From assembly GCF_000719095.1 (NCBI RefSeq), contig NZ_JOEH01000030.1, positions 45,914-109,913 on the forward strand: 64,000 nucleotides of DNA, given 5' to 3'. The DNA comes from Streptacidiphilus jeojiense (GTDB taxonomy: Bacteria; Actinomycetota; Actinomycetes; Streptomycetales; Streptomycetaceae). A program made the translations under genes and the position numbers. A model generated the notes under the pieces. It saw only the letters and a list, made by a program, of their open reading frames with translations. It did no database searches and was not told where the DNA came from. Positions 18,489-27,323 of this stretch are shown piece after piece (within the stretch, counting starts at the first letter, position 1; each line of letters opens with the position of its first letter).

Positions 18489-19094
18489 ATGTTCAAGCGC
18501 ACAAGCCTGCGAATAGTTTCTGCCGTAGCCGGTGTGGTGATCGCGTCCGCCGTGCAGCTCACACCGGCCAGCGCCGCGACCGGTGTTGACGGCTTCACGA
18601 TCCTCTACGCCTCGGTCGGCGGTGGAGCCCATCACTGTGAGGAGATCGGCAGCGACCAGTACGGCAACCAGGCCATCGTCTGCGCGGATCTGTACACCCA
18701 ACCGGCCCAGGACAGCCAGGGCAATGCGACCTACCCCTATCACGCCTGGGCCGTGGCCGAGGCCTACTGCCAGAACAGCTCCGGGGTGGTGGTGCAGTGC
18801 GCCAACATCACGGTCGGGGCGGACCTTGCGAACGCAGCGCAGGGAATCTACGCCACCCAGTACTCGGTGTGCGGCCACAGCAACGGAGCTTGCCCCGCGG
18901 CTCGTGAGTACGCCGTGACCAGCGACGAGATGTACTCCTCGTCGGCGAACTGTTCCAGCGAGCCCAACTCGTCGTTCGACGCGTGGGGGCTGGTAGCGGC
19001 CGGCGGCACTACAGTCATCGAGCTTCCGCAGTCCGCCAAGAACGTCACCCTGGGCAGCAATTACTCCACCGGACACTACTACATCTGCATGTGA
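18489..19094 (+). CDS. Secreted protein of unknown function
   Basis: A 201-residue exported protein. Residues 1-29 are a typical Sec signal peptide with a basic start (MFKRTSLRIV), a hydrophobic core and an A-x-A cut site (TPASA before ATGVDG). The mature part has about ten cysteines, likely in disulfides, and many Ser, Asn and Tyr, which fits an extracellular protein. No known enzyme motif was seen. A strong ribosome site (AGGGGAGAAGG) precedes the ATG. It stands alone, about 280 bases after the response regulator, with no gene in that gap. Confidence 0.8.
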   Translation: MFKRTSLRIVSAVAGVVIASAVQLTPASAATGVDGFTILYASVGGGAHHCEEIGSDQYGNQAIVCADLYTQPAQDSQGNATYPYHAWAVAEAYCQNSSGVVVQCANITVGADLANAAQGIYATQYSVCGHSNGACPAAREYAVTSDEMYSSSANCSSEPNSSFDAWGLVAAGGTTVIELPQSAKNVTLGSNYSTGHYYICM

Positions 19095-19302
19095 TGGTTG
19101 GTCGGCCGGCGTCGAAGGAAGAAACTGAGCTGTTTTCAACCTGTCGGTGAGGGTGGCTGGTTGGCTGCTGTGGGCCGTACAGCGCGGTGAAGCCTCCGGC
19201 GCACGGGTTCATCGGCATCGGCATGGCAACCGGCCACCGCTACGTCCGCGAGCGTGTCTGTACACGCAGCGGCCAGCTCTCCGTTGTAGGTAGTGTGCGC
19301 AA

Positions 19303-19866
19303 ATGACAAGAAGCGAGCGAATCGCGGACCAGCTGGATCGGCACTGGCACAGGAACCTGCGGCCGCGACTGCAGGGTCTTGCCGATGAGGAGTACTTCTG
19401 GGAGCCGGTGCGCGGTTGCTGGAGTATCCGCCCGTACGGCACGTCGGCCGCACCGATGTCGGCAGGTTCGGGGGAGTGGACGATGGACTGTGCGTCCGCT
19501 GACCCGGTGCCGGCGCCGGTGACCACGATTGCCTGGCGGCTGGCGCACATCATCGTCTCCTGCCTGGGCTATCGGGTCGGATGGCACTTCGGCGGCCCGG
19601 ACATCGACTTCCAGGCATTCGCTTACGCGGGCACCGCTGATGAGGCCCTGAAGCAGCTCGACGAGATGTACGGACGGTGGAACGCCGGGGTCCGCGAGCT
19701 CTCGGACGTCGACCTGGCGCATCCGCCCACGGCGGGTCCCGAGCGGTTTCCCATGGAGGGCATCGTCCTGCACGTCAACAGGGAGCTGATCCACCACGGC
19801 GCCGAGATCTCCCTGCTCCGCGACCTCTACCGCTGGCAGGACGGAACCGTACCGCGCCGAGGATGA
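19303..19866 (+). CDS. DinB-superfamily protein
   Basis: A 187-residue protein of the DinB/YfiT-like four-helix-bundle superfamily, whose members bind metals and include mycothiol-dependent enzymes. Family features are ADEEYFWEPVRGCWSIRP, TIAWRLAHII with the first metal histidine, and the C-terminal LHVNRELIHHGAEISLLRDL holding the further histidines. It is a soluble cytoplasmic protein and its substrate is unknown. The stop overlaps a small ORF at 19863 that may be part of the same transcript. Confidence 0.88.
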   Translation: MTRSERIADQLDRHWHRNLRPRLQGLADEEYFWEPVRGCWSIRPYGTSAAPMSAGSGEWTMDCASADPVPAPVTTIAWRLAHIIVSCLGYRVGWHFGGPDIDFQAFAYAGTADEALKQLDEMYGRWNAGVRELSDVDLAHPPTAGPERFPMEGIVLHVNRELIHHGAEISLLRDLYRWQDGTVPRRG

Positions 19867-19988
19867 CTGGTCGCCTTGGGCTTTGCGAGACCGGGCGCCC
19901 GGATCTCGTCGACGAGATCATCCGGGCCGAGTGGCGGACTTACGGAAGGCACGACGACGAGGACCTGATCATCCAAGTGCGTCCGTAG
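19863..19988 (+). CDS. Possible 41-residue ORF overlapping dinB stop
   Basis: A short ORF that begins in the stop of the DinB gene (ATGA overlap) and encodes an acidic 41-residue peptide containing PDLVDEIIRAEWRTYGRHDD. The composition looks like real protein, and the overlap suggests translational coupling. It could also be a frame-shifted relic of a longer C terminus or neighbouring gene. No family was recognised. Confidence 0.3.
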   Translation: MTGRLGLCETGRPDLVDEIIRAEWRTYGRHDDEDLIIQVRP

Positions 19989-20008
19989 TAGCGGGGGGAG
20001 ATCGACCG

Positions 20009-20116
20009 AACCCCATCGAGGTGCGCGCCTGGGCCGCGGCGCAGGGTATCGAGGTAGCCCCACGTGGGCGCATACCTGGCGAGGTCATAGAGAAGTACCG
20101 AGCCGCCAACGGGTGA
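20009..20116 (+). pseudogene. Orphan Lsr2-type C-terminal DNA-binding tail
   Basis: Thirty-five codons read NPIEVRAWAAAQGIEVAPRG then RIPGEVIEKY and a stop. This matches the C-terminal DNA-binding domain of Lsr2 (I-R-x-W-A ... V-x-x-R-G-R-I-P-x-x-V-x-x-x-Y), including the RGR motif that grips the AT-rich minor groove. The N-terminal oligomerisation domain is missing and no good start is seen, so it is most likely a relic. A small functional DNA-binding peptide is less likely. Confidence 0.5.
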
Positions 20117-20214
20117 TACCCAGGAAAACAAGGCGGCTGGGGACAGCAGTAATGACTGAGCCGTGAAGCTCTCCGGTGGCAGCTTCGACGGGCCGTATTC
20201 GAAGGGAATCTGAT

Positions 20215-20670
20215 ATGAGTTCCGAATACCTCCGCATTATTGCGGATCTGCCGGACTGGACGCCGGACGGTATACGCGCGGAACAGGTCGAAGCAACCGC
20301 TCGCCAGCTGTTTGAGACCCGATGCGCCGAGGTGACAACAGGCGACCGCGGGACCATCGGATTCGTCGATCCAGGAGAGTGGTTCGAGGACATCTCGTGC
20401 CCTCACTGCGGCGCGGCCATCGACACCTCCTGGTGGGAGGAACGGATGGACACCGCGGCTGAGACCTGTTTTGGCGACCTGTCCGTGTCGACCGAGTGCT
20501 GCGGTTCCGCCACCTCGTTGAACGATCTGGCATACCGACAGCCGGCCGGTTTCGCGCGCTTCGTGATCGAGGTGCGGGAGCTTGATCGGACCTATGCCGA
20601 CGACGCCGAGATCGCTGTCCTGGAGCAGGCCGCCGGTTGCCGTCTGAGGCAGATCGCCGCCCGGTACTGA
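20215..20670 (+). CDS. Conserved-looking hypothetical protein with CPHCG motif
   Basis: A 151-residue acidic, soluble protein not recognised by name. It has a CPHCGAAID segment near residue 62 and a later ECCGSATSLNDL, which together could form a zinc site. The N-terminal part is helical (EQVEATARQLFETRC). The ATG at 20215 is preceded by AAGGGA. It stands alone and is followed by a hairpin at 20722. A role as an immunity-like or housekeeping small protein is possible, but nothing in the sequence decides it. Confidence 0.65.
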   Translation: MSSEYLRIIADLPDWTPDGIRAEQVEATARQLFETRCAEVTTGDRGTIGFVDPGEWFEDISCPHCGAAIDTSWWEERMDTAAETCFGDLSVSTECCGSATSLNDLAYRQPAGFARFVIEVRELDRTYADDAEIAVLEQAAGCRLRQIAARY

Positions 20671-21042
20671 CGCGGATTGCCAAAACGCCCCCGAGGCGTT
20701 GAGCCTGTCCGTCAGGGTTCACCCCGCCCACCCACGGTGGAGGGCGGGGCTCCTCACCCAATGCCGACCTGCCCGGGGTTCCTACGCTGTGTCAGCTCTG
20801 GCGTAGCGCGGGCATCGGGACAGGGATGCTGTAGGTGCTGGAGCCGACGCCGACGCCGCCCTGGCAGGTGTTGGGCGGGTCAGTGGTCACTTTGCGGTGG
20901 CGTACTGGTCCAGGGCGATCAGGTAGCGGGCGCCGGCGGCGACATCGAGCGTGAGCCGTGCGGTGGGGTCGGCGCCGCTGGCGTCGTAGGGGTGGGCGGC
21001 TCGGTAGGCAGTAATGAAGGACAGACTGCCGGGCCGACCCGT
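20671..21042. other. Intergenic region with a minus-strand protein relic
   Basis: About 370 bases between a plus-strand gene and the convergent hxlR gene. On the minus strand, 20887-21018 reads FITAYRAAHPYDASGADPT and then LTLDVAAGARYLIALDQY before a stop. This looks like the C-terminal end of a lost secreted or enzymatic protein, and no upstream part remains. A hairpin lies at 20722-20749. Confidence 0.35.
20722..20749 (+). terminator. Putative GC-rich terminator hairpin
   Basis: CCCCGCCC at 20722-20729 pairs with GGGCGGGG at 20742-20749 across a short loop, 50 bases after the stop of the 20215 gene. It is a plausible stem for transcription termination. Confidence 0.55.
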
Positions 21043-21480
21043 TCAGAGCGTCGGGTCGGGAGCGGAGCTGTGGTCGTATGCGCTGCGCGCGTCGGCGATC
21101 TCGGAGCGGTGGCGTTCCGCCCAGGAGGCGAGCGACACCAGCGACTCGTAGAGCTCCAGCGCCATCGGCGTGGCCGTGTACTCCACCTTGGGCGGCACGG
21201 TCGGGTACACCGTCCTGGTCAGCAGGCCGTCCCGCTCCAGGTTGCGCAGCGTGAGCGTCAGCATGCGTCGGCTGATCCCCTTCACCGCCCGCTCCAGCTC
21301 GGTGAAGCGCCGCGGCCCGTGCGCGCACTCCAGCAGGATCCCGATGGCCCACTTGCCGCTGACCCGGTCCAGAACCTGCAGCACGGTGCACGCCACCGGA
21401 TCGTGTTCGCCGCTCGGCGCCGCCTTGACCTCGACGGTCACAGCGCTGTTCCTCTGGGACACAAAAGTGCCTCCTTCCAT
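21043..21480 (-). CDS. HxlR-family transcriptional regulator
   Basis: A 145-residue winged-helix regulator of the HxlR family: CTVLQVLDRVSGKWAIGILL at about 31-50, then PRRFTELERAVKGISRRMLT and LTRTVYPTVPPKVEYTATP, all hallmark segments. A cysteine at the start of the motif (ACTVL) could sense electrophiles or oxidants, as in HypR-like members. It diverges from the MFS exporter gene with 66 bases between, so it very likely controls that exporter. Confidence 0.9.
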   Translation of the reverse strand: MEGGTFVSQRNSAVTVEVKAAPSGEHDPVACTVLQVLDRVSGKWAIGILLECAHGPRRFTELERAVKGISRRMLTLTLRNLERDGLLTRTVYPTVPPKVEYTATPMALELYESLVSLASWAERHRSEIADARSAYDHSSAPDPTL

Positions 21481-21546
21481 GCGACTTCATAGTCACAAAA
21501 GATGAGGCCTGTAACAAGTCGTTCCCCAAGGGAAAGAGGGCTGTCC

Positions 21547-23043
21547 ATGGCTGTCGATACCGCTGCCCCGGCCGACCGCAGGAGCTGGCTGGCGCTGTAC
21601 ACACTCTGCGCCGGGACGCTGATGATCGTCCTGGACGGCAGCGTCGTCACCGTGGCACTGCCCACGATCGGCAGGGAACTGGACTTCTCGCAGTCGAACC
21701 TCGCCTGGCTCGTCAATGCCTACATGATCGCGTTCGGCGGCCTGCTGCTGATCTCGGGCCGGCTCGGCGACCTGTTGGGTCGCAAGCGACTCTTCCTGAG
21801 CGGCATCGCCCTGTTCACCGCCGCCTCTCTGCTGTGCGCTCTCGCCACGACCCAGGGAGTACTGATCGCTGCCCGGTTCATCCAGGGCGTCGGCGGAGCC
21901 ATGGCCAGCGCGGTGACCCTGGGCATGATCGTCACGATGTTCCCTCGACCCCGTGAGACCGCCAAGGCGATCGGCATCTTCAGCTTCGTCGCCGCGGCCG
22001 GCGGATCCATCGGCGTCATCGCCGGCGGCGTCCTCACCGAAGCGGCCGGCTGGAACTCCATCTTCTTCATCAACGTGCCTATCGGCGCGGTCATCCTCAT
22101 CGCCGCCCTCCGGATCTTCGCCCCGGACCGGGGACTCGGCATCAGGGCCGGTGCGGACCTGGTCGGCGCGCTCCTGGTGACCTCGGGCCTGATGCTGTTC
22201 GTGTACTCGATCAACAGGATCGAGAGCGACGGCATCGGCTCCGCCCGGACGCTCGGCTTCGGCGGCCTCGCGACCGCACTGCTCATCGGGTTCGTCTGGC
22301 GCCAGGCCCGGGCGCGCACCCCGCTGCTGCCACTGCGGATCTTCCGCTCGCGCTACACCTCCGGCTCCAACGCGGTCATGGTCCTCTTCGTGGCAGGCCT
22401 CTTCGGCTTCCAGTTCCTGCTCGCCCTGTACCTGCAGTCCGTAGCCGGCTACAGCTCCGCCAGGACCGGCCTGGCCTATCTGCCAGGACCCATCGTGATC
22501 GCCGTGATCTCGCTCGGCTGCTCGGCCAAGCTGATCACCCGCTTCGGGCCCCGCGCCGTGCTGGTGGCAGGCATGGTCGCCACGACCATCGCCCTCGCGC
22601 TCCTCGGCCGGCTCCCGGTGGACGCCTCCTACGCGGTGGACGTCCTGCCCTCGGTGATCCTGCTCGGGGTAGGCGCCGGCCTCGCACTGCCCGCTGTCAT
22701 CGGGCTCGCCATGTCCGGTGCCACGCCCGCCGACTCGGGCCTGGCCTCCGGCCTTGTCAACACCACGCAGCAGGTCGGCGGCGCGCTCGGCGTCGCGGTC
22801 CTCGCCGCGCTCGCTGGCTCGCGCAGCGACTCCCTGCTCCGCGACGGCAAGAGCGCCGCCGAGGCGGTGACCGACGGCTACCGGCTGGCATACCTCGTCG
22901 CCGCCGCGCTCATGGTGCTCGGCATCGTGCTCGCTGCAGCAGTCCTGCGCACCCCCGAGGCCGCCGCCCAGCCCGGACCCGCCGACGCCGACGCCCCGGA
23001 CGCGGAGGAGGCCGGGATCCCGGCCCCGCAGACCAATGCGTAG
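21547..23043 (+). CDS. MFS drug exporter, DHA2 family (14 TM)
   Basis: A 498-residue major-facilitator transporter with about 14 membrane helices, of the DHA2 (EmrB/QacA-like) drug:proton antiporter group. The motif A loop is GRLGDLLGRKR, the first helix has LDGSVVTVALPTIGRELDFS, and the motif C-type glycines are in GGSIGVIAGGVL. It would export toxic or antibiotic compounds across the cytoplasmic membrane. The ATG at 21547 has GAGGG upstream. The gene is divergent from and probably repressed by the HxlR regulator. Confidence 0.92.
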   Translation: MAVDTAAPADRRSWLALYTLCAGTLMIVLDGSVVTVALPTIGRELDFSQSNLAWLVNAYMIAFGGLLLISGRLGDLLGRKRLFLSGIALFTAASLLCALATTQGVLIAARFIQGVGGAMASAVTLGMIVTMFPRPRETAKAIGIFSFVAAAGGSIGVIAGGVLTEAAGWNSIFFINVPIGAVILIAALRIFAPDRGLGIRAGADLVGALLVTSGLMLFVYSINRIESDGIGSARTLGFGGLATALLIGFVWRQARARTPLLPLRIFRSRYTSGSNAVMVLFVAGLFGFQFLLALYLQSVAGYSSARTGLAYLPGPIVIAVISLGCSAKLITRFGPRAVLVAGMVATTIALALLGRLPVDASYAVDVLPSVILLGVGAGLALPAVIGLAMSGATPADSGLASGLVNTTQQVGGALGVAVLAALAGSRSDSLLRDGKSAAEAVTDGYRLAYLVAAALMVLGIVLAAAVLRTPEAAAQPGPADADAPDAEEAGIPAPQTNA

Positions 23044-23177
23044 CTGCGGACCTCCTGACCACCTGCGTCAGTGGACTGTCGTGTCGGGGTGGGTCCCGGG
23101 AAGAGGCCTGGCAGAGTCGGCTGTTGACGTCGGTGCAGGTGTCGTCACGTGGTGAGTTGATGGAGGGGTGGGTTCTG

Positions 23178-24023
23178 GTGTCGTCTTTGAAGCCGGTCGC
23201 GTCGGTCACGGGTGTGCAGCTTCCGATCTGCAGTACGTGCGGCGTGCAGTACGGGGCACCGCGCGCTGATTGCCCGATCTGCCTGGACGAGCGGCAGTAC
23301 GTCGGTTGGGGCGGCCAACAGTGGACGACGCTGGCCGAGTTGCGCGCCGGCGGCCGTCGCGGTCGGCTCGATGAGGAGGGACCCGGTGTGATCGGGGTGG
23401 GTGCGGTGCCGTCGGTGGCCGTCGGCCAGCGCGCCCTGCTGATCCGCTCACCGTCCGGCAACGTGCTGTGGGACTGCGTGGGCTACCTCGACGACGACCT
23501 CGCCGCCGAGATCCAGGACCTGGGCGGGATCAGCGCGATCGCCGTCAGTCATCCGCACTTCTACGGCGTGATGACCGAGTGGGGCCGGGCCTTCGACGCT
23601 CCCGTGTACGTCCATGCCGCGGACCGTGACTGGGTCGCACGGCCCGATCCGGTGATCGAGTACTGGACGGGCGACACCCACCGGATCGCACCTGGCATGA
23701 CGCTGATCAACGCGGGCACGCACTTCGCCGGTGGCACCGTGCTGCACTGGGCTGACGATCCGGAAGGTCGCGGCGCGCTGTTCAGCGGCGACATCTTCAT
23801 GGTGGTGATGGACCGGCGCTGGGTCAGCTTCATGTACAGCATCCCCAACTTCATTCCGGAGCGGCCGAGCACCATCCGCCGCGCGCTCGCGCTGGTCGAA
23901 CCCTTCGCCTTCGAGCGCATCTACGGTGCGTTCTGGGGGCGCGTGGTCAGCACCGACGGGGCGGCCGCAGTGCAACGCTCCGCGGAGCGCTACCTGCGCT
24001 TCGTGGAGGAAAGCGGCTCGTAG
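23178..24023 (+). CDS. MBL-fold hydrolase with N-terminal zinc ribbon
   Basis: A protein of about 281 residues with a small cysteine ribbon at the N terminus (PICSTCGVQYGAPRADCPIC) joined to a metallo-beta-lactamase-type domain. The MBL part has LLIRSPSGNVLWDCVGYLDD, AIAVSHPHFYG in place of the canonical H-x-H-x-D-H, and ALFSGDIF for the bridging aspartate. The metal site therefore looks reduced and activity is uncertain. GTG at 23178 was chosen because GGAGGGG lies 9 bases upstream; ATG 23160 is the alternative. No partner gene is evident. Confidence 0.7.
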   Translation: MSSLKPVASVTGVQLPICSTCGVQYGAPRADCPICLDERQYVGWGGQQWTTLAELRAGGRRGRLDEEGPGVIGVGAVPSVAVGQRALLIRSPSGNVLWDCVGYLDDDLAAEIQDLGGISAIAVSHPHFYGVMTEWGRAFDAPVYVHAADRDWVARPDPVIEYWTGDTHRIAPGMTLINAGTHFAGGTVLHWADDPEGRGALFSGDIFMVVMDRRWVSFMYSIPNFIPERPSTIRRALALVEPFAFERIYGAFWGRVVSTDGAAAVQRSAERYLRFVEESGS

Positions 24024-24165
24024 CGCAGCCGGGCCGGGCGGGCGTGCAGTCAAGGGGCGGCGCCGATCGCCCTTGCCTCTCGGGGCCACGCGAGGAATTG
24101 ACTCGAATATTCCTGCACGCTCATCAGCTCGCGGTCAAAAGAAGTCGACCCCTATTCAGTCCGTA

Positions 24166-24972
24166 GGTGCGGCGGAGACCGACTTCGGCCGCCACCTCGC
24201 CCAGGACTTCCGCCCGTACCGGGACGAACTGGTGATCTCGACCAAGGCCGGGCACCCCATGTGGCCGGGCCCGTACGGCGAGCGGGGCTCGCGCAAGTAC
24301 ATGCTGGCCAGCCTGGACCAGTCGTTGATCCGGATGGGTCTGGACTACGTCGACATCTACTACTCGCACTACCCGGACCCGGACACCCCGCTGGAGGAGA
24401 CCATGGGTGCGCTGGCGGCTGCGGTGCGGCAGGGCAAGGCGCTGTACGTCGGCATCTCCTCCTACAGCGCCTCGCAGACCCGGGATGCGACGCGGCTGCT
24501 GCACGAGATGGGCGTACCGCTGCTGATCCACCAGCCCTCCTACTCGATGGTGAACCGCTGGATCGAGGAGGACGGGTTGCTGGACACCCTGGAGGCGGCG
24601 GGCGCCGGCTGCATCGGCTTCACCCCGCTGGCCCAGGGGCTGCTGACCGATCGATACCTGAACGGCCTGCCGGCCGACTCGCGGGCGGCGGCAGGCAAGT
24701 CGCTGAAGCCGGGCTTGCTCACCGAGGACAACTTGGCCCGGCTGCGTGCGCTCAACGAGATCGCCCGCCGCCGTGGACAGTCGCTGGCCCAGCTCGCGCT
24801 GACCTGGGTGCTGCGCGACCCGAGACTGACTTCCGCGCTGATCGGCGCCTCCTCGGTGGCACAGCTCGAGGACAACCTGGCGGCGGTGCACGGCGCTCCG
24901 CTGTCGGCGGAGGAACTGGCCGAGATCGACAAGTACACGGTGGCCGAAGGCAGCGCCGACATCTGGGGCTGA
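24166..24972 (+). pseudogene. Aldo/keto reductase, 5'-truncated
   Basis: The frame from 24166 encodes about 268 residues that match YghZ-like aldo/keto reductases (L-glyceraldehyde 3-phosphate reductase group): AAETDFGRHL, YRDELVISTKAGHPMWPGPY, LDYVDIYYSHYPDPDTPLEE, HQPSYSMVNRWIEE. The family's first 65-75 residues, which hold the catalytic Asp and Tyr, are missing. No start codon with a ribosome site precedes the match, and the 140 bases upstream are unrelated. The rest is undamaged, so the truncation may be recent. The catalytic Lys and His regions are still present, but the protein should be inactive. Confidence 0.75.
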
Positions 24973-25029
24973 ACCGGGACCTGGGTGATCACTGCGGGCC
25001 CGCCGCGCAGCGGAGGCAGGGTGAGCGGG

Positions 25030-25821
25030 TCAGGAAGGTACTGGTGCGCTCAGGGAAACGACGGCGAACGCAGCGCCCTGCGGGTCCTGGAGGACCGCCA
25101 TCCGGCCGACCTTCTCCATGTCGAACGCCGGAGCCATCACCGAACCTCCGGCCCGCACCAGCGCGTCGACCGTGCTGTCGGTGTCGTCGACGGCGAAGTT
25201 CACGAGCCAGTGCGGCGGGACTCCGGCCGGGAGGTTCTCCATGCCCTGTACGCCGCCGATGACACGGCCCTTGACCATGAGCCCGGTGAACTCCGGCATC
25301 TCCGGCATCGGGCCGGCCACCAGGCCCAGCGCCGCCTGGTAGAAGGTTCCGGCGGCCTCGGGGTCCGGAGTGCTGAGCTGGTTCCAGACCAGTGCACCGG
25401 GCTCGTTGACGATCTGGGCTCCGGGGAACTCCAGCGGCTGCCACACGCCGAACACCGCGCCCTGCGGGTCCGCGGCGATCAGCATCCGGCCGATCGTGCC
25501 CACGTCCATGACCGGGGAGATGACCGTGCCGCCGTTCGCGGAGATCGCGGCCTGGGTGGCGTCGGCGTCCGCGCTGGAGAAGTAAGTGGTCCAGGCGGTG
25601 GGCGGCGGGGGCTGGTCGCCCATGGGCATCGACTTCATGACGCCTGCGACCGACTTGCCCTTGAGCGTGCACACCGAGTAGCCGCCGAACTCCTCGGAGC
25701 CGATCTCGCCCTGCCAGCCGAACAGGTCCCGGTAGAAGTCCAGCGCGGCCTGCTGGTCCGGGGTCATCAGGTCGATCCAGCACGGTGTGCCCGGTTCGTA
25801 CGGACCGGTGACTTCAGACAT
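25030..25821 (-). CDS. VOC-family protein, two glyoxalase-like domains
   Basis: A 263-residue protein with two vicinal-oxygen-chelate (glyoxalase/bleomycin-resistance) modules, one in each half: GTPCWIDLMTPDQQAALDFY...DLFGW and ALVWNQLSTPDPEAAGTFYQ, each ending in an ADPQGAVF/QDPQGAAF signature. It resembles the mycobacterial Cfp30B antigen group, whose function is unclear; related proteins are ring-cleaving enzymes or resistance proteins. The ATG at 25821 starts the conserved MSEVTGPYEPGTPCW segment. It is cytoplasmic and transcribed alone. Confidence 0.85.
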   Translation of the reverse strand: MSEVTGPYEPGTPCWIDLMTPDQQAALDFYRDLFGWQGEIGSEEFGGYSVCTLKGKSVAGVMKSMPMGDQPPPPTAWTTYFSSADADATQAAISANGGTVISPVMDVGTIGRMLIAADPQGAVFGVWQPLEFPGAQIVNEPGALVWNQLSTPDPEAAGTFYQAALGLVAGPMPEMPEFTGLMVKGRVIGGVQGMENLPAGVPPHWLVNFAVDDTDSTVDALVRAGGSVMAPAFDMEKVGRMAVLQDPQGAAFAVVSLSAPVPS

Positions 25822-26135
25822 GTGACGTCTCCCAGCGGTGATCTGTCCCGGGCGCGGTGCCGGGGCGCGTTCGCGTCCTCCCGAATCACTCTCCTCGTGC
25901 TGCGCCGAGGGCGCCATCCGGATCACCGGAGACTGGCCCGACAGCGGCTGGGGGACGGGCCGCCGCTATGCGGCCAGCGGTCAAGGGTGCCTGTTCCGAC
26001 AGGGCCGGGCAGCAGGCGGGCTTGGGCCGTTCGGCCCCCATGGTGGGGTGCCGGCGCTGCCTGGATGGGAGAAAGGAACCGGAAATCGCTCATGGCGACC
26101 CCGGTTCGCCCCGCTTGCCGCCGTTGGGAGAAGTC
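25822..26135. other. Divergent promoter region
   Basis: About 310 bases between the divergent VOC and alcohol dehydrogenase genes. No gene or clear operator could be seen. It must hold both promoters. The GGGAG ribosome site of the dehydrogenase lies at 26126-26130. Confidence 0.5.
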
Positions 26136-27149
26136 GTGAAAGCCGCAGTCGTCAGGGACTTCACTGCCCCGCTGGTCATCGAGGACCGGCCGTTGCCCGA
26201 GCCCGCGCCGCAGCAGGTGCGGGTGCGGATCGAGGCGTGCGGTCTGTGCCACACCGACATCCACGCCGCACGCGGCGACTGGCCGGTCAAACCCACGCCG
26301 CCGTTCGTCCCCGGTCACGAGGGCGTGGGCATCGTCGAGGCGGTCGGCGAACAGGTCCGCTTCGTCCAGGTCGGCGACCGGGTTGCCATTCCGTGGCTCG
26401 CCGATGCCTGCGGGCACTGCGACCAGTGCCTGTCCGGCTGGGAGACCCTGTGCCTGGCGCAGCACAACAGCGGCTACTCCGTCGACGGCGGCTACGCCCA
26501 GTACGCGCTGGCCCACGGTGACTACGTGGTCAAGGTGCCCGAGGGGCTGCACCCGCTCGACGCCGCCCCGCTCACCTGCGCGGGCGTCACCACGTACAAG
26601 GCCGTGAAGGTCTCCGGGGCGCGTCCGGGCACCCGGGTCCTGATCTCGGGCATCGGCGGACTGGGCCACCTCGCGCTGCAGTACGCCCGAATCGCCGGGG
26701 CGGAGACCATCGCGGTCGACGTCACCGACGAGAAGCTGGCACTCGCCCGCGATCTGGGCGCCGACCACGTGATCGACGCCCGGCGGCAGGACGTGGCCGC
26801 GGAGGCGGCCAAACTCGGGGGCGCCCACGCCGCGGTCTCCCTGGCCGTCAGCAACGACTCGTTCCGGGCCGCCTACGCCGCGCTGCGCCGCGGGGGCACC
26901 CTGGTCCTGGTAGCCCTTCCAGCCGGTGGGACGCTGGAACTGCCGGTCTTCGACACCGTCCTCAACGGTACTTCCGTGGTGGGTTCCATCGTCGGCACCC
27001 GTCAGGACCTGGCCGAGGTGTTCGCGCTGCATGCCATGGGCCGCACCCGGGTGATCCGTGAGAGCCGCCGCCTGGAGGACGTGAACGCCTGCTTCGAGGA
27101 GGTCCTGGCGGGCAAGGTGTCCGCACGGCTGGTCTTCGACCTGCGCTGA
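26136..27149 (+). CDS. adhP: Zinc-dependent alcohol dehydrogenase, AdhP type
   Basis: A 337-residue zinc alcohol dehydrogenase, which oxidises primary alcohols or reduces aldehydes with NAD. Catalytic zinc ligands are in CGLCHTD (Cys38), GHEG (His61) and PLTCAG. The structural zinc cluster is CGHCDQC...C (Cys92, 95, 98, 106). The NAD-binding turn is ISGIGGLGHLA. Length and motifs match AdhP closely. The GTG at 26136 has GGGAG upstream. It ends 21 bases before a clear hairpin. Confidence 0.9.
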   Translation: MKAAVVRDFTAPLVIEDRPLPEPAPQQVRVRIEACGLCHTDIHAARGDWPVKPTPPFVPGHEGVGIVEAVGEQVRFVQVGDRVAIPWLADACGHCDQCLSGWETLCLAQHNSGYSVDGGYAQYALAHGDYVVKVPEGLHPLDAAPLTCAGVTTYKAVKVSGARPGTRVLISGIGGLGHLALQYARIAGAETIAVDVTDEKLALARDLGADHVIDARRQDVAAEAAKLGGAHAAVSLAVSNDSFRAAYAALRRGGTLVLVALPAGGTLELPVFDTVLNGTSVVGSIVGTRQDLAEVFALHAMGRTRVIRESRRLEDVNACFEEVLAGKVSARLVFDLR

Positions 27150-27170
27150 CCGGCAGGGGGCTGGAAGCAC

Positions 27171-27196
27171 GGGGCAGGACCACCCCCACCTGCCCC
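27171..27196 (+). terminator. Putative terminator of adhP
   Basis: GGGGCAGG at 27171-27178 pairs perfectly with CCTGCCCC at 27189-27196 around a 10-base loop, just after the alcohol dehydrogenase stop. Confidence 0.65.
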
Positions 27197-27323
27197 GGAT
27201 CGCTGACCTGCCGATCGCAAACGGTCGGTCCCGGTCAGGTTGGCGACAAACCGCAGAGGTGTGGTCCGGTTCGTGCTGGGATGTCCTGCACGCAGCGTCG
27301 GTCGACCACAAGGCGGCAGCACC

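Noticed and set aside
21481..21546. HxlR operator between the regulator and the MFS gene
   Set aside because: Only weak partial symmetry around AGTCAC and GTAAC was seen, not enough to call a site.
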